The translations under genes were made by a program, and so were the position numbers. From contig CAMBTZ010000009.1 in the NCBI GenBank assembly GCA_945870925.1, forward strand, positions 1 to 19,151: a DNA stretch of 19,151 bases, written 5' to 3'. The stretch comes from Chlamydia trachomatis (GTDB taxonomy: Bacteria; Chlamydiota; Chlamydiia; Chlamydiales; 2-12-FULL-49-11). Below the pieces are notes generated by a model. It did no database searches. It was not told the DNA's origin and saw only the letters and a list, made by a program, of their open reading frames with translations. Shown here piece by piece: positions 1 to 7,067 of this stretch; position 1 is the first letter of the stretch; every line of letters begins with the position of its first letter.

Positions 1-1
1 T

Positions 2-685
2 CTAGATAGTTCTAGTTTTTTTGGGAATTTTGCAGATGATCTTTCCGGTCAAATCACAATAGCGCCTTATACTCAAATATCGCCTCAATTAATTTTAGTG
101 ACAACTCAAAATCTTTATCCTGGTAGATCATTTATTAACGCTGCGATACCGGCATTTTCGAATCAGTCAATAGCTTCTAATGGAGAAGCAGGAACATTAG
201 GTGTAAAACTGACCGGTTCAATAGAGAATTGCACCATAGAACTTCCCTATGCAAGTGGAGTTGCTGTAAATATTTTACCACTTTATAAATTTGATACAGA
301 CTTTTTAGCAACTACGGATCCGAATGGGCAGGGGGTAAACTATAATATTGGAACAGTAGGTAATAATAGTTTTAATTTTATTTTTACTCTTGGGCAGACT
401 GCTCCTCTGCAAGGAAGTGTTGAAACGGTGATGGCCGGCAGTAAAATTACTCTTGGTTCGGGGGCTAATATGATTGAATTTGATATTTCAGGACCGATTG
501 GTAGTGCAGCCGTTACAGGTACAGTTTGCGGATTAGCTATTGCAAGTGGTACTGCGGATGTTGATTTACAGCAGCCAGGTATGCCATCTATAACAATAAA
601 AGGAAGCTATACGGGTGCAATTGCATCCCCTCTTAGTTTTGAAGATGGACTTACCGGGAATGTGAACTTAATATTTGAGGCGTAA
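2..685 (+). CDS. C-terminal part of a Ser/Thr/Gly-rich beta-type protein of unknown function (5' end outside window)
   Basis: The reading frame is open from base 2 with no stop, so the GTG at 98 is probably not the start and the gene enters from the left. The visible 227 residues are rich in Ser, Thr, Gly, Asn and Ile, with alternating hydrophobic residues typical of beta structure. There are few charges and only two cysteines. I recognise no family. The last ~30 residues (from SITIKGSYTGAI, ending in NVNLIFEA) match the end of the next protein (CITIPGNLTGGV, ending in TINLLFQ), so the two genes share a C-terminal module. The next gene starts 6 bases after the TAA, so they are probably co-transcribed. 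Extracellular or surface location is inference from composition only. Confidence 0.7.
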   Translation, partial: LDSSSFFGNFADDLSGQITIAPYTQISPQLILVTTQNLYPGRSFINAAIPAFSNQSIASNGEAGTLGVKLTGSIENCTIELPYASGVAVNILPLYKFDTDFLATTDPNGQGVNYNIGTVGNNSFNFIFTLGQTAPLQGSVETVMAGSKITLGSGANMIEFDISGPIGSAAVTGTVCGLAIASGTADVDLQQPGMPSITIKGSYTGAIASPLSFEDGLTGNVNLIFEA

Positions 686-691
686 AAAAAT

Positions 692-2905
692 ATGGGACAA
701 ATCATTCAGTTTGTTAATAACACAACCGATACAATAATAATTCAAGGTGTTGATGCAGACGCATTTACAAATGGTAGCTTGACTGGAGCTTTAACTTGTA
801 AAGGGAGTAATTGTTTGCTTACCCCGGGTGAAGGGTCTGCAGGAATTGGAGATCTCTCTATTTTTCAATTAAATGGAGGAGCGGACTATGCATTTTCTGT
901 TTCATTAATCTCTCCTGCTTCTATTGAACCATCACCATTTGCCGGAATTAATCAATCTAACTACACTGCAAAAATTAGTTCCTTAACTAATGGATATTCT
1001 ATTGTTGTTATTGATACAACAATAGAGGCTTTAGTTATCGAAATTATAAATAATACAGCAGAATCAATTGAGATAAAAGGTATTGCTTTACCTTTAGATG
1101 ATGGAGCTCTCATAGCTCCCTTAACAAATTTAAGTTTTTCTAGTGGTGTATACTCACTTACAGCTTCAGCAGGATCGGCTACTATTGGAGATCTTTCAAT
1201 TTTTGAAACTTTTCAAATTAGCTCCACTAATTTTATATTTGATGTGGTCTTAGGGATAAATTTAATAATGCCGGATATAAGCGCACCTTTAGCAACTCAA
1301 GGGAGCTATACCGGGGGAATTACTCAAAATCAAAACCAATATACAATTACAATTAATTCGGTATCTACAGCTGAGTCGATTGTTATAGTAAATAACACTC
1401 AAGATTCAGTTATTGTTCAGGGAATTAACCAAAGTGCTTTTACTAGTAGCAGTTTTCAGGGCTCATTTAGCTGCAGCGGAGGGAACTGTTTAGTACTTCC
1501 AGGAACCGGATCAGCAGTTATTGCTAATCCAGTGCCGTTTCAAGGAGGGTTTCAGTTAAATGGAGGTGCTGATTTTGCTTTTGCTCTAAATTTAAATGGA
1601 AGTTTGTCCGCTATTGAACCTTCACCATTTAGTGGAGTAAATCAATCTAATTATGCGGCTTCAATAATTGTTGATGGAACACAATATATTATTACAATTT
1701 CAGAAACACCCTTAAATCCTACCATTCAATTTATTAACAACACAAGTAAGACAATAGAGTTACAGTCTTCATTAGATAGCGGAGCCTTTACAAATTGTCT
1801 TAATGGTCTAAGCTGGAATGGAACTAACTATTTGCAAACTACAGGAGTTGGGTCCGGAGAGATAGGGGATATCCCATCAAATTTTACAGTAAGTGTTAAT
1901 TCTCTAATTTTTACCATAACCATCGGATCTTCTCCAACAATTTTACCTGCATCACAATCGGGTTATGGAGCCTCTATTAATGTCTTAGGAAACTTATATA
2001 CAATTGTCATTCAAGCTATTAATGTTATTCCGCCAGGACCTGGTACTAAATTTGATTTTACAATAGCAGGATCTTTAAGTGAGTTACTATTTAGCGGTGA
2101 GATAACAGAAATGAATTACGCTGAAATGATAAGGGAAGAATCAACAATAGAGGCTCAATTTACTACAACATCGACAGGTATTGCAACTTTACAAACAAGC
2201 CCTTCAATTGGGCCATTAAATCCAAGTAGTCCTAATTTCTTAACACTTGATTCCAAAAAATCAAGCTATGGAACTCAAGCTCTATCGGGGAATGTTATGG
2301 TTCAATTAGCTTCTACTACTCCACCAGGATTTAATCTCTATAGTCAAAATGTAATAGCTGAAGATTTTTCTGCTAGTCCAAAGCCATTTTTATTTCCCCT
2401 TAATCTTACCGGTACTAGCACAACTGTCCAAATAGAGGGGCCTAATGGTGTAAACCCAGTTAGTTTAAGTTCTCCAAGCATTAATATTTCAGCTTCTTAT
2501 GTATTTACTGTAACAAGTGAAACAACACCTCCTGTTTCGAGTTCTTGCACAGGTACATTATCTATGAGTGGATTTGCATTTACCTTTCAACTTCCAATGA
2601 ATTTACAACAAATACCAAAAGGAATGAGTGGTTTAATAACAATTACTGACACAACTCAATCCAGTCAAACAATTACTTTGAATATTAATGCTGATAAATT
2701 TGATGCATCATCGGGTAAGGCAAGCCTAGCAATAAGTGGAAATTTTTACGGTCAAGCTTATGTAATTAATTCAGCTGAAATTGATTCAGGTGTTATATCG
2801 GGAGTTAATCCATGTATAACAATACCCGGGAATTTAACAGGTGGTGTTCCTTCACTATTCTATAATAGCAATATTACCGGAACGATTAATTTACTGTTCC
2901 AATGA
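692..2905 (+). CDS. Large protein with four tandem ~110-aa beta repeats plus C-terminal module, function unknown
   Basis: 737 residues. Start ATG 692 has GAGG at 677-680, 11 bases upstream. Residues about 4-107, 116-222, 229-336 and 344-440 are diverged repeats. Each opens with a strand of the form I-x-F/I-V/I-N-N-T-x-x-x-I, has a central G-S-A/G-x-I-G-D-like motif, and ends in a strand of type Y-x-I-x-I. Repeats 1 and 3 are the closest pair, sharing a C(5-residue spacing)C motif, FQLNGGAD and IEPSPF. Repeats 2 and 4 lack these. Residues ~453-737 form a different beta-rich region whose end resembles the upstream protein. No signal peptide or membrane helix is visible. The repeat start loosely recalls aegerolysin-type beta sandwiches, but I cannot support that assignment. 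The 3' end overlaps lepB by 15 bp, tail to tail. Confidence 0.8.
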   Translation: MGQIIQFVNNTTDTIIIQGVDADAFTNGSLTGALTCKGSNCLLTPGEGSAGIGDLSIFQLNGGADYAFSVSLISPASIEPSPFAGINQSNYTAKISSLTNGYSIVVIDTTIEALVIEIINNTAESIEIKGIALPLDDGALIAPLTNLSFSSGVYSLTASAGSATIGDLSIFETFQISSTNFIFDVVLGINLIMPDISAPLATQGSYTGGITQNQNQYTITINSVSTAESIVIVNNTQDSVIVQGINQSAFTSSSFQGSFSCSGGNCLVLPGTGSAVIANPVPFQGGFQLNGGADFAFALNLNGSLSAIEPSPFSGVNQSNYAASIIVDGTQYIITISETPLNPTIQFINNTSKTIELQSSLDSGAFTNCLNGLSWNGTNYLQTTGVGSGEIGDIPSNFTVSVNSLIFTITIGSSPTILPASQSGYGASINVLGNLYTIVIQAINVIPPGPGTKFDFTIAGSLSELLFSGEITEMNYAEMIREESTIEAQFTTTSTGIATLQTSPSIGPLNPSSPNFLTLDSKKSSYGTQALSGNVMVQLASTTPPGFNLYSQNVIAEDFSASPKPFLFPLNLTGTSTTVQIEGPNGVNPVSLSSPSINISASYVFTVTSETTPPVSSSCTGTLSMSGFAFTFQLPMNLQQIPKGMSGLITITDTTQSSQTITLNINADKFDASSGKASLAISGNFYGQAYVINSAEIDSGVISGVNPCITIPGNLTGGVPSLFYNSNITGTINLLFQ
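762..2011 (+). repeat. Four-copy coding repeat, alternating A-B-A-B types
   Basis: These are protein-level tandem repeats of ~105-115 residues inside the 737-aa protein; the outer ends are approximate. Type A (repeats 1 and 3) shares INQSNY/VNQSNY and SAIEPSPF-like strings and a paired cysteine. Type B (repeats 2 and 4) lacks them. The alternation suggests that a two-repeat unit was duplicated after the first duplication. Confidence 0.6.
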
Positions 2906-4774
2906 GGGATTGCTAAGTTTGTGAAGCGATCTACGCAAACGGTATCTGTATAAAGCGTAGGAGATTAGAAGGAGTGCCCAAGCTATTGATCTTGGTAGGG
3001 TGACAGTCTGATAAATGCCATTATTAGGAAATCCAAATCTGCCGCCGGGAGCCCAAAATGTAAAAGCCGGTACGCCACGTAGGTTATCTTCAGGAACAAA
3101 ACCAAAATCTCTACTATCTGCACTCATTGCGTGATTATCACCAAGAGCAAGATAATGTTTCTCCGGCACTTTAAGTCCATATGTTTTGATCAATTCGATG
3201 TTGAGTGATCCATCAAGATTTAGAGGTGGTCCTGTATCAATAAATGGATTATAGCGAGCTGATAGAGCTTGCTTTTCAAGTTCGGAATTTATAAATTTTT
3301 CTAAAATTGGATCTTCTTTTTTAATAATAGGTGCGCCCATAAGCATTAGATCACCATTTAGAAAGTAAGAGTAGCGAGAAGGTGAAATGCCAAAATCTTT
3401 TGAGGATGGGCTAAATCTAGTGTCGCACTCTATACCCACATTAAACAGTAGGACAGTTTTTGCTGCGTCAAAAGTAGAAAGGGGGTGATTATCTTTTGCT
3501 TTGGAGGTTAAGCCTTGAGTTTTTACATCATATAGCTTTCCTTTATAAAATTCATAGGTGCCGTCAGGAATTTGAGCATCTTTAATTTTTAAGGCATAAG
3601 GATTTTTTTTGGCATCTATAGCGCTAACGCCAAGCCTTCTGATAAGTCCATTTTCAGATACAATTCTGCCTGTATATAGATTGTCCCAAATAGCTTTTAT
3701 GTGATTTTCAGTAAGGGGGATATAAGATTTTTCAAGATGAAGCATCGGTCTTAGTCTATAGTAGGAGTCTCTTGCAACTTTTGCTTTAGCAACAGATGCG
3801 TGGTGAGTAATTTCAAGGTAATATTCTGATGTTGGAAAATCTGACGGAAGGTAGTTTTTTTGTACTAAATGCTTTGGGAGAATTCTTACAGTTCCAAAAT
3901 TTCCCATCCCCCATAAATTGTGTAGATCAAAATTAGCACTAGGGGCTTTTATTGCTAAATCGTAATGAACCTCTTTATTAGAAGAGAGGTATAGTTTAGC
4001 AAGAGGGGTATTCATTTGTTTGATTGTCGCCGTAGAGTAAAGATCTCCTGTTTTGGGAGGAAGAGTATTTGTAGTTACTTTCCCTTCAATCTGTATGAAT
4101 GGAATATGCTCTAAATAAGATAAATCAGCTCTTTGAAGCTCAGAGGAAATATCATTTCCATTTTTATCGAACCCATATATTTTACCGCCGTAAAAATAGA
4201 GAGTATCTCCCGGAAGTCCGATTAGTCTTTTGATATATTGTTTATATCCCGGAAAAATATAAAAATACTTGGTCTTTACATTAGGAATATCCATGTTTTC
4301 ACCGGTAAAGGTAAAAACACCCATTCGTTTCACATTAGAAGGATCAAATAATAAGTGTGAGGTAGTTAAGGGAATGTTTAAGCCAAACTGAGTTTTAGAT
4401 ACTATGAGGCGATCAATTTCTTTATAGGTAGGACGCATAGAGCCGGAGGGGATCTCATAAAGTTCAAAAGCGGATTGTCTAATAGCAATAGCTACACAAA
4501 GTGCAAAACAAAGACCAATTGTGAAATCGATGCAACTTCTAATGGGAGATTTTTTCAAATAAATATTTGACAGCACCTTCAGTTCTTGCGTTAGAGTTTT
4601 TGATAGGGTTCTGTCTTTTTTAATTAATGCATGTTGAAGTTCTTTTAGAACTGATTGAAAGTTTTTTTTAACATCTTCCGGAAATTTATGCTGATTTCTT
4701 AAGTAGGTTTTCCAGGTCGTTTTTAGAAAAGTTTCTGCTTTTTTCATGCTGTACATATTGAAATATTTTATCAT
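2891..4774 (-). CDS. lepB: Signal peptidase I, chlamydial long form
   Basis: Membrane-bound endopeptidase that removes signal peptides from exported proteins at the outer face of the inner membrane, using a Ser-Lys dyad. A transmembrane helix lies near residues 82-99. The nucleophile block IPSGSMRPT gives catalytic Ser112. The block YIKRLIGLPGD gives Lys182 as general base. The conserved GDNHAMSADSRDFG lies at 545-558. A second hydrophobic helix lies near 596-609, followed by a basic tail. About 360 residues separate the Lys block from the GDN block, far more than in E. coli LepB; this expanded, ~630-residue form is typical of Chlamydiota. The start codon overlaps the preceding stop as ATGA and has no Shine-Dalgarno sequence, which suggests translational coupling. 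Met7 or Met10 are alternative starts. Confidence 0.93.
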   Translation of the reverse strand: MIKYFNMYSMKKAETFLKTTWKTYLRNQHKFPEDVKKNFQSVLKELQHALIKKDRTLSKTLTQELKVLSNIYLKKSPIRSCIDFTIGLCFALCVAIAIRQSAFELYEIPSGSMRPTYKEIDRLIVSKTQFGLNIPLTTSHLLFDPSNVKRMGVFTFTGENMDIPNVKTKYFYIFPGYKQYIKRLIGLPGDTLYFYGGKIYGFDKNGNDISSELQRADLSYLEHIPFIQIEGKVTTNTLPPKTGDLYSTATIKQMNTPLAKLYLSSNKEVHYDLAIKAPSANFDLHNLWGMGNFGTVRILPKHLVQKNYLPSDFPTSEYYLEITHHASVAKAKVARDSYYRLRPMLHLEKSYIPLTENHIKAIWDNLYTGRIVSENGLIRRLGVSAIDAKKNPYALKIKDAQIPDGTYEFYKGKLYDVKTQGLTSKAKDNHPLSTFDAAKTVLLFNVGIECDTRFSPSSKDFGISPSRYSYFLNGDLMLMGAPIIKKEDPILEKFINSELEKQALSARYNPFIDTGPPLNLDGSLNIELIKTYGLKVPEKHYLALGDNHAMSADSRDFGFVPEDNLRGVPAFTFWAPGGRFGFPNNGIYQTVTLPRSIAWALLLISYALYRYRLRRSLHKLSNPSLEQ

Positions 4775-5469
4775 AAAGGTTGCTTTTTTGGGGAGGAGAG
4801 ATTTCGTCCTGAATCAATTACACGGAATTTTAAAGCAGCATCTGATGCATCTGTTATTTGCCCCCAGTAGGGAAAGGGAAAATTGTGGTTTGAGTTATTA
4901 AAATAAAGTTCAATCCGTTTACCTGATAAAAGCGATCCGTCTTTCGGATAATTGAGTCTAAAAGGTGAAAATTGAGCGGAAGAGTCCCTTTTTCCATTAA
5001 TAATTAGAGGAGGATTCCAAATTTTTCGGGCGTCAATTCCTTCTGAAGAGGCATGGCCTATTTTTCTGCGTTCGTGTTCTGCAATAGGAAAAAAGGGTAT
5101 ATCTAAAATTTTTAATAGAAAAGAATCGTCTGCGCCCTGAGATAGCCAAGCATTTTTTGTAAAAGAGAAGCAAGTTTCAAGGCTTGTTTTTAATAGATTG
5201 ATTTCTATAAGTGACCAGGAGGTATGCCCTTTGGAGCCGGAAGAGATCCAGTCTTGAACTTCTTTAGGTTTAGTAGATTCAGGAAAAGAAATTTCTTCAA
5301 TAATGAGTCTTGGAAATTCTAGTGTGTGTATTCGAATTAAACTACAGAAATGATTTTGTTCAGTTATAATATAGTCTCCAACCTTCCCTTGAACAATTTT
5401 ATCCTTTAAACATAAGGCAGTTAAGGATGAAGTAAAGAAAAAGGTGGCAATCATGAGAAAATGGGTCAT
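4771..5469 (-). CDS. Exported protein of unknown function, coupled to lepB
   Basis: 232 residues. The N-terminus (MTHFLMIATFFFTSSLTALC) is a plausible signal peptide, putting the protein in the periplasm or beyond. No family is recognised. The chain has scattered cysteines, and the C-terminal third contains the strings FPYWGQITDASDAALKFRV and IIEEISFP. It sits directly upstream of lepB with a 4-base ATGA overlap. In Chlamydia a conserved hypothetical gene also neighbours lepB; whether this is the same gene would need a comparison I cannot make. There is no Shine-Dalgarno sequence before ATG 5469. Instead a TATACT hexamer ends 6 bases before the start, so the mRNA may be leaderless; an internal start at Met6 is the alternative. 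Confidence 0.72.
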   Translation of the reverse strand: MTHFLMIATFFFTSSLTALCLKDKIVQGKVGDYIITEQNHFCSLIRIHTLEFPRLIIEEISFPESTKPKEVQDWISSGSKGHTSWSLIEINLLKTSLETCFSFTKNAWLSQGADDSFLLKILDIPFFPIAEHERRKIGHASSEGIDARKIWNPPLIINGKRDSSAQFSPFRLNYPKDGSLLSGKRIELYFNNSNHNFPFPYWGQITDASDAALKFRVIDSGRNLSSPKKQPL

Positions 5470-5475
5470 AAAAAA

Positions 5476-5504
5476 AGTATACCAAACCGCTTGATCTTTT
5501 TAAA
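5476..5504 (-). promoter_or_regulatory. Possible promoter giving a leaderless transcript
   Basis: On the minus strand TATACT occupies 5481-5476, with a weak -35-like TTTAAA 17 bases upstream. The -10 ends 6 bases before ATG 5469, so transcription would begin at or next to the start codon. The -35 is poor, so confidence is low. Confidence 0.35.
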
Positions 5505-5527
5505 GAGGTATGCAAGGTAAGATCAAT

Positions 5528-5532
5528 AGGAG
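5528..5532 (+). promoter_or_regulatory. Ribosome binding site that sets the lipoprotein start
   Basis: AGGAG lies 7 bases before ATG 5540. The earlier in-frame ATG at 5510 has no such site, and using it would add a basic 10-residue leader before the lipoprotein signal. Confidence 0.75.
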
Positions 5533-5539
5533 AAAAGTT

Positions 5540-5881
5540 ATGTCATTTAGAGTTTTAAGTCTTGTTTTTTGTATGCTTATTATAAGCTGCTTAGGTATGT
5601 ACCTCGGGGAGCCAAATACAAAAAGAGGTAAAACTGAAGTAGTGGAAGTTTGTTTAATTCGAGTAGATCCGGAAGGGAGTTTTGAAGAGCAAATGGCATA
5701 TCATTTAGGGGAAATTAAAAAATATCAGGCAGCTATTATCAAAGAAGAGAAAAATGCAAATCTTTATTTGGTTAAGAATCAAATGAATGACGTTAGGCAA
5801 GCAAATAGCCGGAAGTTTCAATATGTTAAAAAAGTAGAGGAACACATGGAAGCAATTGAGGGGCTGCAAGTACAAAAATGA
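5540..5881 (+). CDS. Small predicted lipoprotein with coiled-coil tail
   Basis: 113 residues from ATG 5540, chosen for its AGGAG site. The N-terminus has a short hydrophobic core followed by I-I-S-C at residues 14-17. This fits the lipobox, so cleavage before Cys17 and lipid anchoring are expected. The rest is charged and helical, with a Lys/Glu-rich stretch in the second half that looks like a coiled coil. No family is recognised. The stop codon overlaps the next start (ATGA at 5878-5881). The partner is also a small exported coiled-coil protein, so the two may interact in the periplasm; this is inference from coupling and composition. An in-frame extension to ATG 5510 is less likely. Confidence 0.75.
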   Translation: MSFRVLSLVFCMLIISCLGMYLGEPNTKRGKTEVVEVCLIRVDPEGSFEEQMAYHLGEIKKYQAAIIKEEKNANLYLVKNQMNDVRQANSRKFQYVKKVEEHMEAIEGLQVQK

Positions 5882-6249
5882 AAGCTTTAATTGTTTCATT
5901 ATTAACGTTAACCGGGTTTTTTTCATCAAGTCTAGGTGAAATGGCAACGCCTATTGCTATGACAGCATCGATTTCAAAAACAAGTGCGGCTAAAAGTCCA
6001 TATATTAAGCAAAAGGAAATTGAAGAGCTTGATAATGAATTGGAATCGCTAATGAACCTTCGTGACTATTACATAAGTAAAATGCATCGATACAAATCAC
6101 GCGCTATGAGATACGAATTTCAAGGGGATAATCTTGAAGAATCCAAACACCTTTCAAATGAAGCTGATAAAATTGATGGTGTTATTAAACAAATTGACGA
6201 AGAAATTGTCAAACTTGAAAAAGAGCGATCAACTCTCCTAAAAAGCTAA
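5878..6249 (+). CDS. Small exported coiled-coil protein, function unknown
   Basis: 123 residues. The first ~20 (MKALIVSLLTLTGFFSSSLG) form a clear signal peptide. From about residue 45 to the end the chain is almost wholly charged and helical with heptad-like spacing: EIEELDNELESL early, then a basic Tyr/Arg-rich middle (YYISKMHRYKSRAMRY), then KQIDEEIVKLEKERSTLL. This suggests one or two antiparallel helices, periplasmic or secreted. There are no cysteines in the mature part and no known domain. It is translationally coupled to the lipoprotein gene by a 4-base overlap. It converges on the DUF167 gene only 9 bases away. Confidence 0.75.
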   Translation: MKALIVSLLTLTGFFSSSLGEMATPIAMTASISKTSAAKSPYIKQKEIEELDNELESLMNLRDYYISKMHRYKSRAMRYEFQGDNLEESKHLSNEADKIDGVIKQIDEEIVKLEKERSTLLKS

Positions 6250-6260
6250 GGACAGCTTTT
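6241..6260. terminator. Weak hairpin between convergent genes
   Basis: AAAAGCT (6241-6247) pairs with AGCTTTT (6254-6260) around a 6-base loop. It overlaps the stop of the upstream gene and nearly abuts the convergent DUF167 stop. There is no separate T tract beyond the stem, so it is at best a weak bidirectional terminator. Confidence 0.35.
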
Positions 6261-6483
6261 AAGGGGTGTCGATGATTACGGTTTTGATACGGGCTGTGTG
6301 TCCGGATTGAATAATTATGCAACGCTTTGGAAGCTTAAAATGCTTAGCTAAAAGTTCGATGACTGCAGAATTAGCCTTCCCATCTTCAGGGGGAGTTCTT
6401 ACTTTAACTTTTAAAAATCCGTTCTCCTCTCCAATGACTCGTTCTTCTTTGCTATTGGGGGTGACTTTGACCTTGATAATCAT
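6259..6483 (-). CDS. DUF167 / YggU (UPF0235) family protein
   Basis: 74 residues, close to the size of the shorter members of this family. The diagnostic run is present: a first strand (IIKVKVTPNSKE), then LKVKVRTPPEDGKANSAV, then a helix with LLAKHF, then IIIQSGHTARIKTVII. These correspond to the family's PPxDGKAN and SGxxxRxK motifs. The fold is a small alpha/beta domain of unknown biochemical role, presumably cytoplasmic. No Shine-Dalgarno sequence is seen before ATG 6483. Its promoter must lie within, or overlap, the divergent gene that begins about 20 bases away. Confidence 0.88.
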   Translation of the reverse strand: MIIKVKVTPNSKEERVIGEENGFLKVKVRTPPEDGKANSAVIELLAKHFKLPKRCIIIQSGHTARIKTVIIDTP

Positions 6484-6504
6484 TAGAATTTTTTGTTAAC
6501 GTTT

Positions 6505-7002
6505 ATGAATATGAGATGGTATCAAGTTTCTCTTTTTCTATGTAAGATTTTTATCTCCGTTCCATGCATTGCTCTTGGATTTGGAGATGATGCTCCTGAA
6601 TTTACCTTATTTGATCAGGACGGCTTTACCCATACTTTAAAAGAGCATCGAGGTCAGTTTGTTTTGATCTTTTTTTATCCAAGAGATTTTATTTTTCATT
6701 CTGCTCAATTAACAAAAGCTTTTGAATCTAAATATTCCGATTTAAAGGGAAAGAACGTAGTTATTTACGGGATAAGTAATGACTTCATGAAAACCCATTT
6801 AGATTTTCACAAAAAAATGAATCTAACCTACGATTTGCTTTCTAATCCTGAGGAAGATGTAATTATTAAATATAAAGCTAGAGGACTCTTTGGCGGAAAG
6901 TTTATTTCATATCTTATTGGCCCTGATGGACGTATATTTAAGAAATACGAAGACAATCTTTCTGTCAAACATCCAAGTCTTGCTCTTAGTGATCTAAACT
7001 AG
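6505..7002 (+). CDS. Exported peroxiredoxin (Bcp/AhpC-TSA) fold protein lacking the catalytic cysteine
   Basis: 165 residues from ATG 6505; an upstream in-frame TTG (6493) and ATG 6511 are alternatives, and none has a clear ribosome site. Residues ~6-25 form a signal peptide, so the domain should be periplasmic. The fold is recognisable from DDAPEFTLFDQDG, FVLIFFYPRD, the helix LTKAFESKYSDL, VVIYGISND and YLIGPDGRI. In Bcp-type enzymes FYPRD is followed by TPGC, where the Cys reduces peroxides. Here it reads FIFHS: Ser66 replaces the Cys and the upstream Thr is Ile. The mature protein has no cysteine at all, and the Arg usually preceding the (S/T)FLID strand is Phe. Classical peroxidase activity is therefore not expected; it may be a binding or structural derivative. 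Confidence 0.82.
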   Translation: MNMRWYQVSLFLCKIFISVPCIALGFGDDAPEFTLFDQDGFTHTLKEHRGQFVLIFFYPRDFIFHSAQLTKAFESKYSDLKGKNVVIYGISNDFMKTHLDFHKKMNLTYDLLSNPEEDVIIKYKARGLFGGKFISYLIGPDGRIFKKYEDNLSVKHPSLALSDLN

Positions 7003-7067
7003 TTTGTTGCTTGAAATATCTCTAATATGATTGAACAAGGTTATATCGGATAAAAGGGAGTATACTC

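Noticed and set aside
98..685. GTG 98 as the start of the first gene
   Set aside because: The frame is open to base 2 and the codons upstream look like the same protein, with no ribosome site at 98.
692..2030. Aegerolysin or pore-forming toxin assignment for the four repeats
   Set aside because: Only the opening strand pattern is similar; no diagnostic motif can be shown.
5705..5947. 80-aa frame on the minus strand
   Set aside because: It lies opposite two well-supported coupled genes and has the composition of an antisense shadow.
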